Below, one piece after another: positions 14,579 through 21,496 of a stretch of DNA of 22,738 nt; the stretch's first letter is position 1, and every line of letters starts with the position of its first letter. The DNA comes from an uncultured Coriobacteriaceae bacterium (lineage in GTDB: Bacteria; Actinomycetota; Coriobacteriia; Coriobacteriales; QAMH01), in NCBI GenBank assembly GCA_900556425.1, contig USOR01000002.1, forward strand, positions 1-22,738. Direction: 5' to 3'. A program made the position numbers and the translations under genes. Under the pieces are notes generated by a model. It saw only the letters and a list, made by a program, of their open reading frames with translations, did no database searches and was not told the origin of the DNA.

Positions 14579-15223
14579 ATGTCTGAACCCGAAATCTACT
14601 ACGCAACATACTGTCGCCTTGACGAGGCAAGTGGTGATTCGTGCGTTATCGTAAACCCAAACGCCGTTGTCATTGCTGCCGAGCTCACGGTGACCAAGGA
14701 GATTCATGTTACCGAGAAGGGCAAGGAAGTACCGCGCATCCTGTTGAGCCGTGGTGACGTGGCGATGGGTTTTCTGCCGGACAAGGTCTTCAACAGGGTA
14801 AGCAAGCTTCTCGACGAGGGCTGGATTTGCCGGTCCTTTGCGAGTGCGGTCATCATCGACAAGATCAGTGACGTTACCCAAGTTGAGGTTGCGGTCATTT
14901 GCTACCAACCCGATGTCGCCACCGCTATCGATCCATTTATCGGCATGCTCGTCAAGCATATGGCCAAAGGCGAGCGCCCTGTCATCGACCTTTCGCCCAA
15001 GGAGGTCGATCACCTCATCGAAAACGCCGGGCAAAGCGACGAAATCAAGCTGCAGAAACTGCCCAAGCTCGAGAAGGGGAGGGCATATTACAAGACCAGG
15101 CGTACGATGACCGAGAACATGGCCTATGCTGCCGCCGAAGGCAACAAGGGCTGTTATGTCGGGCTCTTCATCGTCGTCTTCCTTGTCATCTTCTCGATTG
15201 TCAGCTTTATCTTTTTACGTTAG
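14579..15223 (+). CDS. C-terminally membrane-anchored protein, possible HIRAN-like N-terminal domain
   Basis: This 214-residue protein is not one I can name with certainty. Residues 1-105 resemble HIRAN-type domains: an initial V-x-V-x-N-P strand region, then G-D-V-A-M-G-F-L-P, a helix V-F-N-R-V-S-K-L-L-D-E-G, and beta strands ending V-E-V-A-V-I-C-Y. That match is from pattern memory. Residues about 190-214 are a single hydrophobic helix (GCYVGLFIVVFLVIFSIVSF) at the extreme C-terminus, so the protein looks tail-anchored with a cytosolic body. The segment between has a charged helix and a KLQKLPKLEKGRAYYKTRR patch. TGGAGGA at 14567-14573 defines ATG 14579; the longer open frame upstream is antisense to dinG. 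The next gene starts 12 bases after its stop. Confidence 0.8.
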   Translation: MSEPEIYYATYCRLDEASGDSCVIVNPNAVVIAAELTVTKEIHVTEKGKEVPRILLSRGDVAMGFLPDKVFNRVSKLLDEGWICRSFASAVIIDKISDVTQVEVAVICYQPDVATAIDPFIGMLVKHMAKGERPVIDLSPKEVDHLIENAGQSDEIKLQKLPKLEKGRAYYKTRRTMTENMAYAAAEGNKGCYVGLFIVVFLVIFSIVSFIFLR

Positions 15224-15235
15224 GCGAGGTGACCC

Positions 15236-16555
15236 GTGTTTACCGAACGCGTGCTCTCACAGGCCGTACGCACGATGAACGGCCATTACCTGAACCTCAA
15301 ACCGCTCGACGAGGCACACCAGACGCTGCCGGCGCCCAAGCCAGGCAAGCGCTACATGCTGTACATGCACATCCCCTTCTGCGAGCGCCTGTGCCCCTAC
15401 TGCTCTTTTAACAGGTTCCCGTTTGAAGAGGGTAAGGCCCGCAAGTACTTCGAGAATCTGCGCACCGAGATGGACATGGTCGCGCGCCTCGGGTACGACT
15501 TCGACTCGCTGTATGTAGGTGGTGGCACGCCGACGATTCTCATCGACGAGCTCGTTGCGACCATCAACAAGGCGCGCGACATGTTCTCGATTACCGACGT
15601 GTCGAGCGAGACGAATCCCAATCATTTGCTTCCCGAGTACATTGAAAAACTCGACGGGGTCGTGCAGAGGCTGTCCGTAGGCGTCCAAAGTTTCGACGAT
15701 GGTTTACTTAAACAAATGGACAGGTATGACAAGTACGGAAGTGCGGAGCAAATCCTCAACAGAATCATCGATGTTGCAGATGCAAATGTGTTCAAATCGC
15801 TGAATGTCGATATGATCTTCAATTTTCCGGCTCAGAACGAGGAAATGCTCATCAATGACGTCGCAGCTATCCTCGAATCGCATACAAACCAGGCCACGTT
15901 CTACCCCCTGATGGCCTCTCCGGCTGTCGAGAAGTCGCTGGCAGCGACCGTGGGCAAAGTGGACTACGCCCGTGAAAAGGCGTTTTACGACATCATTTGC
16001 GAGGCTCTGACCGGGGGCGATAATCCTGCTTTCACCTTTGGCGACGCCTGGACCTTCAACGACGCCGCAAGCTCCATGATTGACGAGTACATCATCGATT
16101 ACGAGGAATACCCCGCTCTCGGCAGTGGTGGCATGAGTTTCCTCGACAGCAAGTTGTTCGTGAACACGTTCAGCATCAGGGAGTACGACGAGCGTATCGA
16201 GGCCGGTAGGCTGTCCGTTTCGCGCATGACGACCTTCAGCAAGCGCGACCACATGCGCTACCGCTTCATGATGCAGCTCTTCGGCCTGCGTCTCGACAAG
16301 AAAGCGTGGGAGCGGGACTTCGGTTGCAGCGTTGCGGCTGGTCTACCTGCGGAATACGCGTTTTTCAAGGCGAGCGGTGCCATCGATATCGATGACGACG
16401 AGCAGATCACGCTGACCCCGAAGGGCCGCTACATGATGGTTGCGATGATGAGGCAGTTCTTCATCGGCGTAAACGGCGTGCGCGATGATGCGCGCGCCTG
16501 CCTGCCGGGCGAGGAGCGCGAGCTGCTCTTCGGCGCCGGCGTGCCCATCAAATAG
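15236..16555 (+). CDS. HemW/coproporphyrinogen III oxidase-like radical SAM protein
   Basis: This 439-residue radical SAM protein begins at a GTG with GAGG six bases upstream. The cluster motif is Cys49-x3-Cys53-x2-Cys56 in HIPFCERLCPYCSFNRFPF, followed by YVGGGTPTI, SSETNPNHL, VQRLSVGVQSFDD and DMIFNFPAQ. These are HemN/HemW family motifs. The C-terminal part (LFGLRLDKKAWERDFG and LTPKGRYMMVAMMRQFF) resembles the winged C-terminal domain of that family. Members range from haem synthesis and haem trafficking to radical SAM haem-breaking enzymes (ChuW/HutW type), and the sequence alone does not separate these. It shares an operon with the tail-anchored protein. Its stop is four bases from that of the convergent WYL gene. 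Confidence 0.85.
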   Translation: MFTERVLSQAVRTMNGHYLNLKPLDEAHQTLPAPKPGKRYMLYMHIPFCERLCPYCSFNRFPFEEGKARKYFENLRTEMDMVARLGYDFDSLYVGGGTPTILIDELVATINKARDMFSITDVSSETNPNHLLPEYIEKLDGVVQRLSVGVQSFDDGLLKQMDRYDKYGSAEQILNRIIDVADANVFKSLNVDMIFNFPAQNEEMLINDVAAILESHTNQATFYPLMASPAVEKSLAATVGKVDYAREKAFYDIICEALTGGDNPAFTFGDAWTFNDAASSMIDEYIIDYEEYPALGSGGMSFLDSKLFVNTFSIREYDERIEAGRLSVSRMTTFSKRDHMRYRFMMQLFGLRLDKKAWERDFGCSVAAGLPAEYAFFKASGAIDIDDDEQITLTPKGRYMMVAMMRQFFIGVNGVRDDARACLPGEERELLFGAGVPIK

Positions 16556-16559
16556 GCGT

Positions 16560-17477
16560 TTACTCATCTGAGAGATCGTGCATACTTCCCGCTTGAAGGA
16601 GCTTTTCCGCGTATTCCTTGCAGGCGTCAACAAGTGACTGTGGCTTGAGCACAAGCGCCTTGCCCATGAGCGCGACGACGTGTTTGGGTAGCCAGGAGCT
16701 GCCTGTCCAGGGAATGCTCACCGTGCACGAACCGTCGGCGTTCGTGGCCGTGACCTTGAGGTTGCGCCAAGCGGGTAGCGGGCAATCCGCGCTGAGCAGC
16801 AGCTGCGCACGTGAGTTCGCATCGAGGGCGATGGAGGGACGAGGAGCGTCTGAGCGGGGAGAAAAGCACTCGTCGAGCGCTTGCGCATGCGAGATGCGGT
16901 CGATTCTGAACGAGCGCCAGCCTTCTGACGTGCGGCAATATGCCTGCAGGTAGCGATGGCTGTCTTCCGAGAAGATGCGCAGGGGTTCAACGTGCCTGGT
17001 CAGCGGCGTTTCGTCATCCGTGCCACGGTAGCTAATCTCAAGGATGTGGTGTTCGAGGTCCTCACAGGCCGCTGCAAGCGTTTGAGCAACATCCGGGTAT
17101 GCGGACTCCGTCACGACCCTCAAACGGGGCTTAGAAGCGCTCTCAGGGCCTCCCAGCACGGTTTTGGTGCGCAGGAGCGCGGTCACAAGCTCATCATCGG
17201 GCGAAAAGCCCGCCGCCGTGAGCGCATCGACGAGGGCGTCAGCCTCGGGCGCGGTCAGTCGCAGGAGGCGATCGGTGCCGTAGGTTTGGAGCGTCGCGTA
17301 CGAATCGTGCAGGTCAAGGCGTATTGATGCTGCGTCATAGGCGAAGACGAGGGTCTCGAGCGCATCATAAATGCTCTGCTCGTCGACGCCGAGAAGCACC
17401 GCAAGCTGGGGAATCGACACGATTTTCTCGCGCTCGAGCTGGGCCATGATTGCAAGGAGCAGCTGCTTATCCTTCAT
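16560..17477 (-). CDS. WYL-domain transcriptional regulator (second of a pair)
   Basis: This 305-residue regulator starts MKDKQLLLAIMAQLEREKIV, an N-terminal winged helix-turn-helix (about 1-45). Its WYL domain spans about 145-205, with the core read here as HRYLQAY (174-180) and the following F-R-I-D-R-I. WYL domains bind ligands or single-stranded nucleic acid. A frame extends upstream, but the ribosome site GAGGAGG just before 17477 and the 11-base overlap with the upstream gene's stop identify this start and imply translational coupling. The C-terminal extension resembles WCX-type domains. The arrangement matches actinobacterial PafB/PafC, a DNA-damage regulator pair; orthology is inferred. 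Confidence 0.88.
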   Translation of the reverse strand: MKDKQLLLAIMAQLEREKIVSIPQLAVLLGVDEQSIYDALETLVFAYDAASIRLDLHDSYATLQTYGTDRLLRLTAPEADALVDALTAAGFSPDDELVTALLRTKTVLGGPESASKPRLRVVTESAYPDVAQTLAAACEDLEHHILEISYRGTDDETPLTRHVEPLRIFSEDSHRYLQAYCRTSEGWRSFRIDRISHAQALDECFSPRSDAPRPSIALDANSRAQLLLSADCPLPAWRNLKVTATNADGSCTVSIPWTGSSWLPKHVVALMGKALVLKPQSLVDACKEYAEKLLQAGSMHDLSDE

Positions 17478-18501
17478 GGTGCACCTCCTCGCGGGCGGCG
17501 CTGAGGTAGGCCTTGAGGCCGTCGATATACGTCTGACGTGCGGATTCTGGCTCTTCGATATGTAAACCGGGGCCATTTTCGATGCACCACTGGGCCAGGG
17601 CGTGTGCGTTGCGGCAGTTCACTGTCCACATGGCATGGTCGTCATTGTCCTGCTCGAGCGTGCCAATACCCATTGTGAGCTGGGAAAACGTCTGCAATGC
17701 AGGCTCTTCGACGCGAATGCGGGCCATAAACCGATCGTCCCCGAACTGGAAGGGCAAGCCGTAGAAGTCGGTGGCGTCAAAGGGGCGTTCCTCGAAGTCA
17801 GGGGACTTGGGATTAGTGCCGTTGACGCGCAACTTGCTCATGCGATCGAGGCGAAACAGCCGGTCAGAGTCAATGCCGGGGTCATATGCGGCAACGTAGC
17901 AGGAACCTTTTAGAAAGAAGCAGCCCAGGGGTTCGACCGTACGTTGCGATTGTGTTCCCGCAGTGTTCGTGTACGCGAAACTGAGACGCTTGCGCGTCGT
18001 GATGGCCTTCTTGACCTTGGCAAACCCCTGCGGGTTGCGTGATGGAGCGCTGCTGCTCCCATCGGTGAGTTGAGGAAGCATGTCGGGAATCTCAAGCTCG
18101 TCGCCAAGCTTGACGAGCACCATGCGCAGCTCCTCCTTGAACGGGTAGTCCTCGTCGTCCAGCAAGGCCCCGCAAAGCAAACGCAGAAGGCTGACCTGCG
18201 GTTTTGTGAGGACGAGGGGTGCGGCAAGCGTTCTGGCGGCGTCAAGCGCGTATCGCTGCCGGTCGTCAACGGTAAGGAAGACACCACTGTCCTGCAGCGT
18301 CTTCTTGTCACGCTCGAAACGACGGCGTGTGGAATCCTCGCTACCGGCGGCTTTGCCATATTCATAAGGAAGGGCGCGCCGTATGCCAGCGAGGTCAATC
18401 GGACCGTTTTCGCGTATGAAGAGCATGAGCCTGACGATGCGCTCTGCCTCGCTGACTTGTGTCACAGGCTGTTCACCTGCGGTTTTGTCGAAATATGCCA
18501 T
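17467..18501 (-). CDS. WYL-domain transcriptional regulator (first of a pair)
   Basis: This 344-residue regulator has a winged helix region at about 15-75 (AERIVRLMLFIRENGPIDLAGI, then RRRFERDKKTL). Its WYL domain spans about 160-225, with TVEPLGCFFLKGSCYVAAYD and LFRLDRMSKLRV; the signature position reads C-Y-V rather than W-Y-L. A C-terminal extension of about 110 residues follows. The start is set at ATG 18499-18501 by GGAG seven bases upstream, not at the more distal in-frame codon near 18540. It is the first gene of a two-gene overlapping operon. Regulatory targets cannot be read, although the dyads upstream at 18784-18825 are candidate operators. Confidence 0.88.
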   Translation of the reverse strand: MAYFDKTAGEQPVTQVSEAERIVRLMLFIRENGPIDLAGIRRALPYEYGKAAGSEDSTRRRFERDKKTLQDSGVFLTVDDRQRYALDAARTLAAPLVLTKPQVSLLRLLCGALLDDEDYPFKEELRMVLVKLGDELEIPDMLPQLTDGSSSAPSRNPQGFAKVKKAITTRKRLSFAYTNTAGTQSQRTVEPLGCFFLKGSCYVAAYDPGIDSDRLFRLDRMSKLRVNGTNPKSPDFEERPFDATDFYGLPFQFGDDRFMARIRVEEPALQTFSQLTMGIGTLEQDNDDHAMWTVNCRNAHALAQWCIENGPGLHIEEPESARQTYIDGLKAYLSAAREEVHHEG

Positions 18502-18783
18502 GCGTATGCTCCGGAAGGTACGGGCCTGTGCAGCCCACATGATACCGCTGCATGGCCTACGAGGGGTGGTTTTGGCTTCATGTGAACGAACCCGAGCATA
18601 TTTCGAGGGTCGTTCCAGGAGGAAAAAGAGGGGTGAAAAACAGGAGAAACCAGGCTCTGTTTGGGGAGAAATCTGCGTCTAAAAGGTGTTGTGGAAAACT
18701 CTCTTTTCACATGCAAATCCAGCCTCAATTTGACGCAGGAGCAGGTACCAGTAAGAAGGACACTTTGGCGAGCGAAACAAGAG

Positions 18784-18825
18784 CGATTTTGGATCAAAAT
18801 CGGACCGATTCTGGTCTCGAATCGG
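18784..18825. repeat. Tandem pair of related hairpins upstream of the WYL operon
   Basis: CGATTTTG (18784-18791) pairs with CAAAATCG (18795-18802) around a three-base loop. Directly after it, CCGATTC (18805-18811) pairs with GAATCGG (18819-18825) around a seven-base loop. The two units are similar in sequence, suggesting duplication. Either could be an operator dyad; neither has a T-run for termination. Confidence 0.65.
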
Positions 18826-18957
18826 AGCTAACATCCTCAAATCCGGAGGAGTGACCAGACAAAGAACGGAGTCAATCCGGAGCCTTCAAAATCGTGGCGC
18901 AAGGTGAGGCTCGGAAGACTCGTTTCGGAGGCGCGGAACAAAGCGCGGAACCCCCAA

Positions 18958-19007
18958 AAATCGAGGCGCCAGACGAACACTTCCGCGTTGCGTCCGCGCC
19001 TCGATTT
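18958..19007. repeat. Long perfect-arm dyad
   Basis: AAATCGAGGCGC (18958-18969) is followed 26 bases later by its exact reverse complement (18996-19007). The loop can pair further (GACG with CGTC, then AAC with GTT across a bulge), giving an extended hairpin. Flanking A5 on the left and TTT on the right make a bidirectional terminator possible, but the T-run is short. A small structured RNA is an alternative. Confidence 0.75.
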
Positions 19008-19225
19008 GCAACATGCTCGAGAGCGAATGAGGGGGTGTGGGGAAGCGCTGGGACGCACGATCATCACCCTGAAGATGCACCTCGCAAGCAGGGGTCCGAG
19101 GAGGCATGCGGCGGTTCTCGGAAAAGCCCTCGTTGCATGGGAGAACCTATTCATTCACATATCACAAATGAGCAAATGTTATATGAACAAATATGCATAT
19201 GACCTGTTCAACGATATCTCATGGC

Positions 19226-19264
19226 AATAAGGGGACAGACCCCTAGTAATAAGGGGACAGACCC
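19226..19264. repeat. Direct repeat of AATAAGGGGACAGACCC
   Basis: Two identical 17-base copies (19226-19242 and 19248-19264) lie 22 bases apart. The core GGGGACAGACCCC is a near-dyad of a type found beside IS200-like/RAYT elements in other bacteria. No transposase gene is near, so these may be element remnants. Confidence 0.75.
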
Positions 19265-19355
19265 TCGAGGGTCATTTCGATCGAAGGGGGTGCGCCCTCT
19301 TTTCGTTTCGAGCGGAGGCGCGAAGCGCCGGAGTCGAGAAACCTCGATCGAGGGT

Positions 19356-19373
19356 TCCGCGCCTGGGCGCGGA
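19356..19373. repeat. GC-rich dyad
   Basis: TCCGCGCC (19356-19363) and GGCGCGGA (19366-19373) form a perfect inverted repeat with a two-base centre. It is preceded by the palindrome CCTCGATCGAGG. No T-run follows, so termination is not indicated. Confidence 0.55.
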
Positions 19374-20122
19374 GGGTGGCGCGGAATTATCGCGCGGAGC
19401 GATTAAGGGGGTACGAGTGCAGAAAGAGCACGGGGGAGGGGAAAGCCGAAAGGCTGCTCAAGAAACGCCTCAAAAATGTATGAAATCAGAGACATTTTCT
19501 GTATATCAGTCCGAGAAATTGAAGCCTATAAAATTATACCGAGAACAGATAAAGAATCTGGAGAAAATCGCACGCAGAACGTGCCTGTTGAGTTATCTTA
19601 AATCGCGATAAAGATTTATCCAAATCCTAGATAAAAATTCCGCGTCGAGATGCGAAGTTTTCCACAGGGATCGGTCGTCGGAATCTTAATCACGTTTTAT
19701 GATAAATCTTTATATGTAATACGGAATAATTTCATGAAAATGACTCCGAGTCGAAAATTCGCCTCGAAACGATACATCGAACGAACGCTCAAATATCATT
19801 TCGGGAAATAATGGACTTTGACACCTAGCAGACTCACTTCTCAAGAAATTGTGGAGACGTGTCGAGAAAAAATGGACACGATGGGGAAAATCACTGTCAT
19901 CCGCCCGAAATAACCTACCGTTCGCAAACGATACTGGGCAAAACGGCTGGTTACGCAGGCGTTTTTTACTTGAGGGAAGTACAATTCGAATCCCAAAACA
20001 CCACGTCTACCGCGTTTTTTCAATCCAAATCATCCTTCTCAAACGTCCCTAGCCGTTCTACCCCTTGTTTCCCTTCCGTTCCACCTCGATGTGTTTTTCA
20101 TAACCCCCGTTCAGGAGTTGTA

Positions 20123-21496
20123 TTGAGCACAAAGCGGACATACATGGACCTGCCTCGCAGCGACATGCAGCGAAGGGCTCTTCGCGCCCTCGTCACGCTT
20201 TGCCTTGTTTTTTTCGCGGGCGCGATATTAGTACTTACGTCGTTCGCCACCCCTGCTCTCGCTGACGAGAATTCCTACAACTCCGAGAACATCGCTTCGG
20301 CGGGTGCCGGCTCCAATGGCTCCGTCGTCGTCATGGCTCCGGCTGCGGCACCGCAGCCCGTGGCGGCTTCTTCCAGCGCTGCAGAGCCCGTGGCTGCTCC
20401 GCGATCCGCGGCAGCCGCAATCCCCATGCCGGCTTCGGCCGGATCCGCGGCGGTGACTACTCCTGCAGCTGCCCCCAAGGCAGCCCCCGAGGCAGTCGCC
20501 CTTCCCGCTGAGAGTGCTCGCTCGGAATCTGCCCCTGAACAAACGGCACCAGCAGAAAATGCGGTGCCGACGGAAACGTCAGGGGAGGTCTACGGCCCAG
20601 TACGCGATTTGTTCAAGCCGGACGAATCATCATCGGGCCTAGACGGCGTTGATCAGATCATGCAGGACGCTTTGGACTCACCGCTTCTGGCGGCGAGTTC
20701 GTCTATTAGCCCTCAGGCTGACAACAGCGGATTCTTTGCCAGCAACTCGAATATTTCGTGGAGCGTCGATACGCGAACCATGACGCTCAACATCCATCCC
20801 GTGCTCGATAACGGCGATATGGCTGTCACTGAGTACGGGTCTTCGCTTCCCTGGAAGAGCTCGTTTACAACGACCGACATATTCCAGGTCATAATCACGG
20901 GCCCCATTGCGCCCACAAACCTATCCAATTGGTTTAGCGGATACACATCACTCGTCTCATTCCAAGCGGATTCATTGAACACGTCAAATGTGACCACCTT
21001 CGCAAACATGTTTAATGGTTGCACAAATCTTGAAACTGTTCAGGGTATTGGATCGTGGAACACTTCCAAGGCAACAACCTTCATGAATATGTTTGTAGGT
21101 TGCTCAAATCTGAAGGAACTCGATTTTACGAACTGGACTGTCGGATCGGCTACCAAAACCAACATGCTTTCGAACATGGGAGCGATTGAGAAGATAACCC
21201 TCAATCCGAATGTGAATCTTAATGGTACCGGTTTGGGTAACACGGCAAGCCGTGGCGACAACGCCGGCACGTGGAAGTCGGATGCATGGTCCGGAACGAC
21301 TGCCAATCTCGTGAGTCGCTACTCTGGATCCGGCGCGCCTTCCGGAATTCATGCTTACAATTTCTACTATGAGTCCGGCTTCGCATCCAACGCGAATGTG
21401 CTCTGGTCCTTCGACAAGACCTCGAGCACGCTGACCATCGATGCAACAGGTGCCGTTGATAAGTCCGTCGACGAAACGGCCGAGCAGCTTCCCTGA
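20123..21496 (+). CDS. Secreted BspA/DUF285-type repeat surface protein, N-terminal part up to an in-frame TGA
   Basis: The start is set at TTG 20123, five bases after AGGAG (20113-20117). The product then has a signal peptide: a basic region (RSDMQRRALR), a hydrophobic core LVTLCLVFFAGAILVLTSFA, and an ALA cleavage site at about residues 45-47. About 100 residues of Ala/Pro/Ser/Glu-rich linker follow. From about residue 212 a BspA-like unit appears (NWFSGYTSLVSF, TSNVTTFANMFNGCTNL, TTFMNMFVGCSNLKEL), matching DUF285/BspA-type leucine-rich surface proteins that bind host or microbial ligands. A second unit begins (ANVLWSFDKTSSTLTI) and stops at TGA 21494-21496 in ...AEQLP. The frame continues open beyond the TGA. 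As read, this fragment is 457 residues and lacks any cell-wall anchor. Confidence 0.8.
   Translation: MSTKRTYMDLPRSDMQRRALRALVTLCLVFFAGAILVLTSFATPALADENSYNSENIASAGAGSNGSVVVMAPAAAPQPVAASSSAAEPVAAPRSAAAAIPMPASAGSAAVTTPAAAPKAAPEAVALPAESARSESAPEQTAPAENAVPTETSGEVYGPVRDLFKPDESSSGLDGVDQIMQDALDSPLLAASSSISPQADNSGFFASNSNISWSVDTRTMTLNIHPVLDNGDMAVTEYGSSLPWKSSFTTTDIFQVIITGPIAPTNLSNWFSGYTSLVSFQADSLNTSNVTTFANMFNGCTNLETVQGIGSWNTSKATTFMNMFVGCSNLKELDFTNWTVGSATKTNMLSNMGAIEKITLNPNVNLNGTGLGNTASRGDNAGTWKSDAWSGTTANLVSRYSGSGAPSGIHAYNFYYESGFASNANVLWSFDKTSSTLTIDATGAVDKSVDETAEQLP

Larger units (their letters stand above)
18502..20122. other. 1.6-kb gene-poor intergenic region with dyads and small repeats
   Basis: I see no convincing protein gene here; open frames in both strands lack ribosome sites and family resemblance. 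It separates the WYL operon from the divergent surface protein. Contents in order: paired hairpins (18784-18825), a 12-base-arm dyad (18958-19007), an AT-rich stretch with two near-copies of a GA(G/A)CAAAT-type unit (19170-19200), direct repeats of a 17-base sequence (19226-19264), GC-rich dyads (19356-19373), then a markedly AT-rich zone from about 19470 to 19860. That zone holds an inverted pair of ATAAAGATTTAT (19608-19619 and 19702-19713) and two DnaA-box-like 9-mers (19616-19624 and 19658-19666). Composition differs from the flanking genes, so it may be acquired or regulatory. Confidence 0.7.

Noticed and set aside
18574..18588. Second parS-like site (TTCATGTGAAC)
   Set aside because: The core CACGTG is broken (CATGTG) and the flanks do not match.
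19417..19611. 64-codon GTG-start frame in the intergenic region
   Set aside because: Weak start context, no recognisable family, composition changes midway; not enough to call a gene.
19600..19680. Possible replication origin in the AT-rich region, from DnaA-box-like 9-mers
   Set aside because: Only two imperfect boxes, no cluster or dnaA/dnaN nearby, and parAB at the other end of the window suggests the origin lies upstream of base 1.
19859..20122. Upstream extension of the surface protein frame
   Set aside because: It would place about 88 unlikely residues before a clear signal peptide; TTG 20123 has a well-placed AGGAG.
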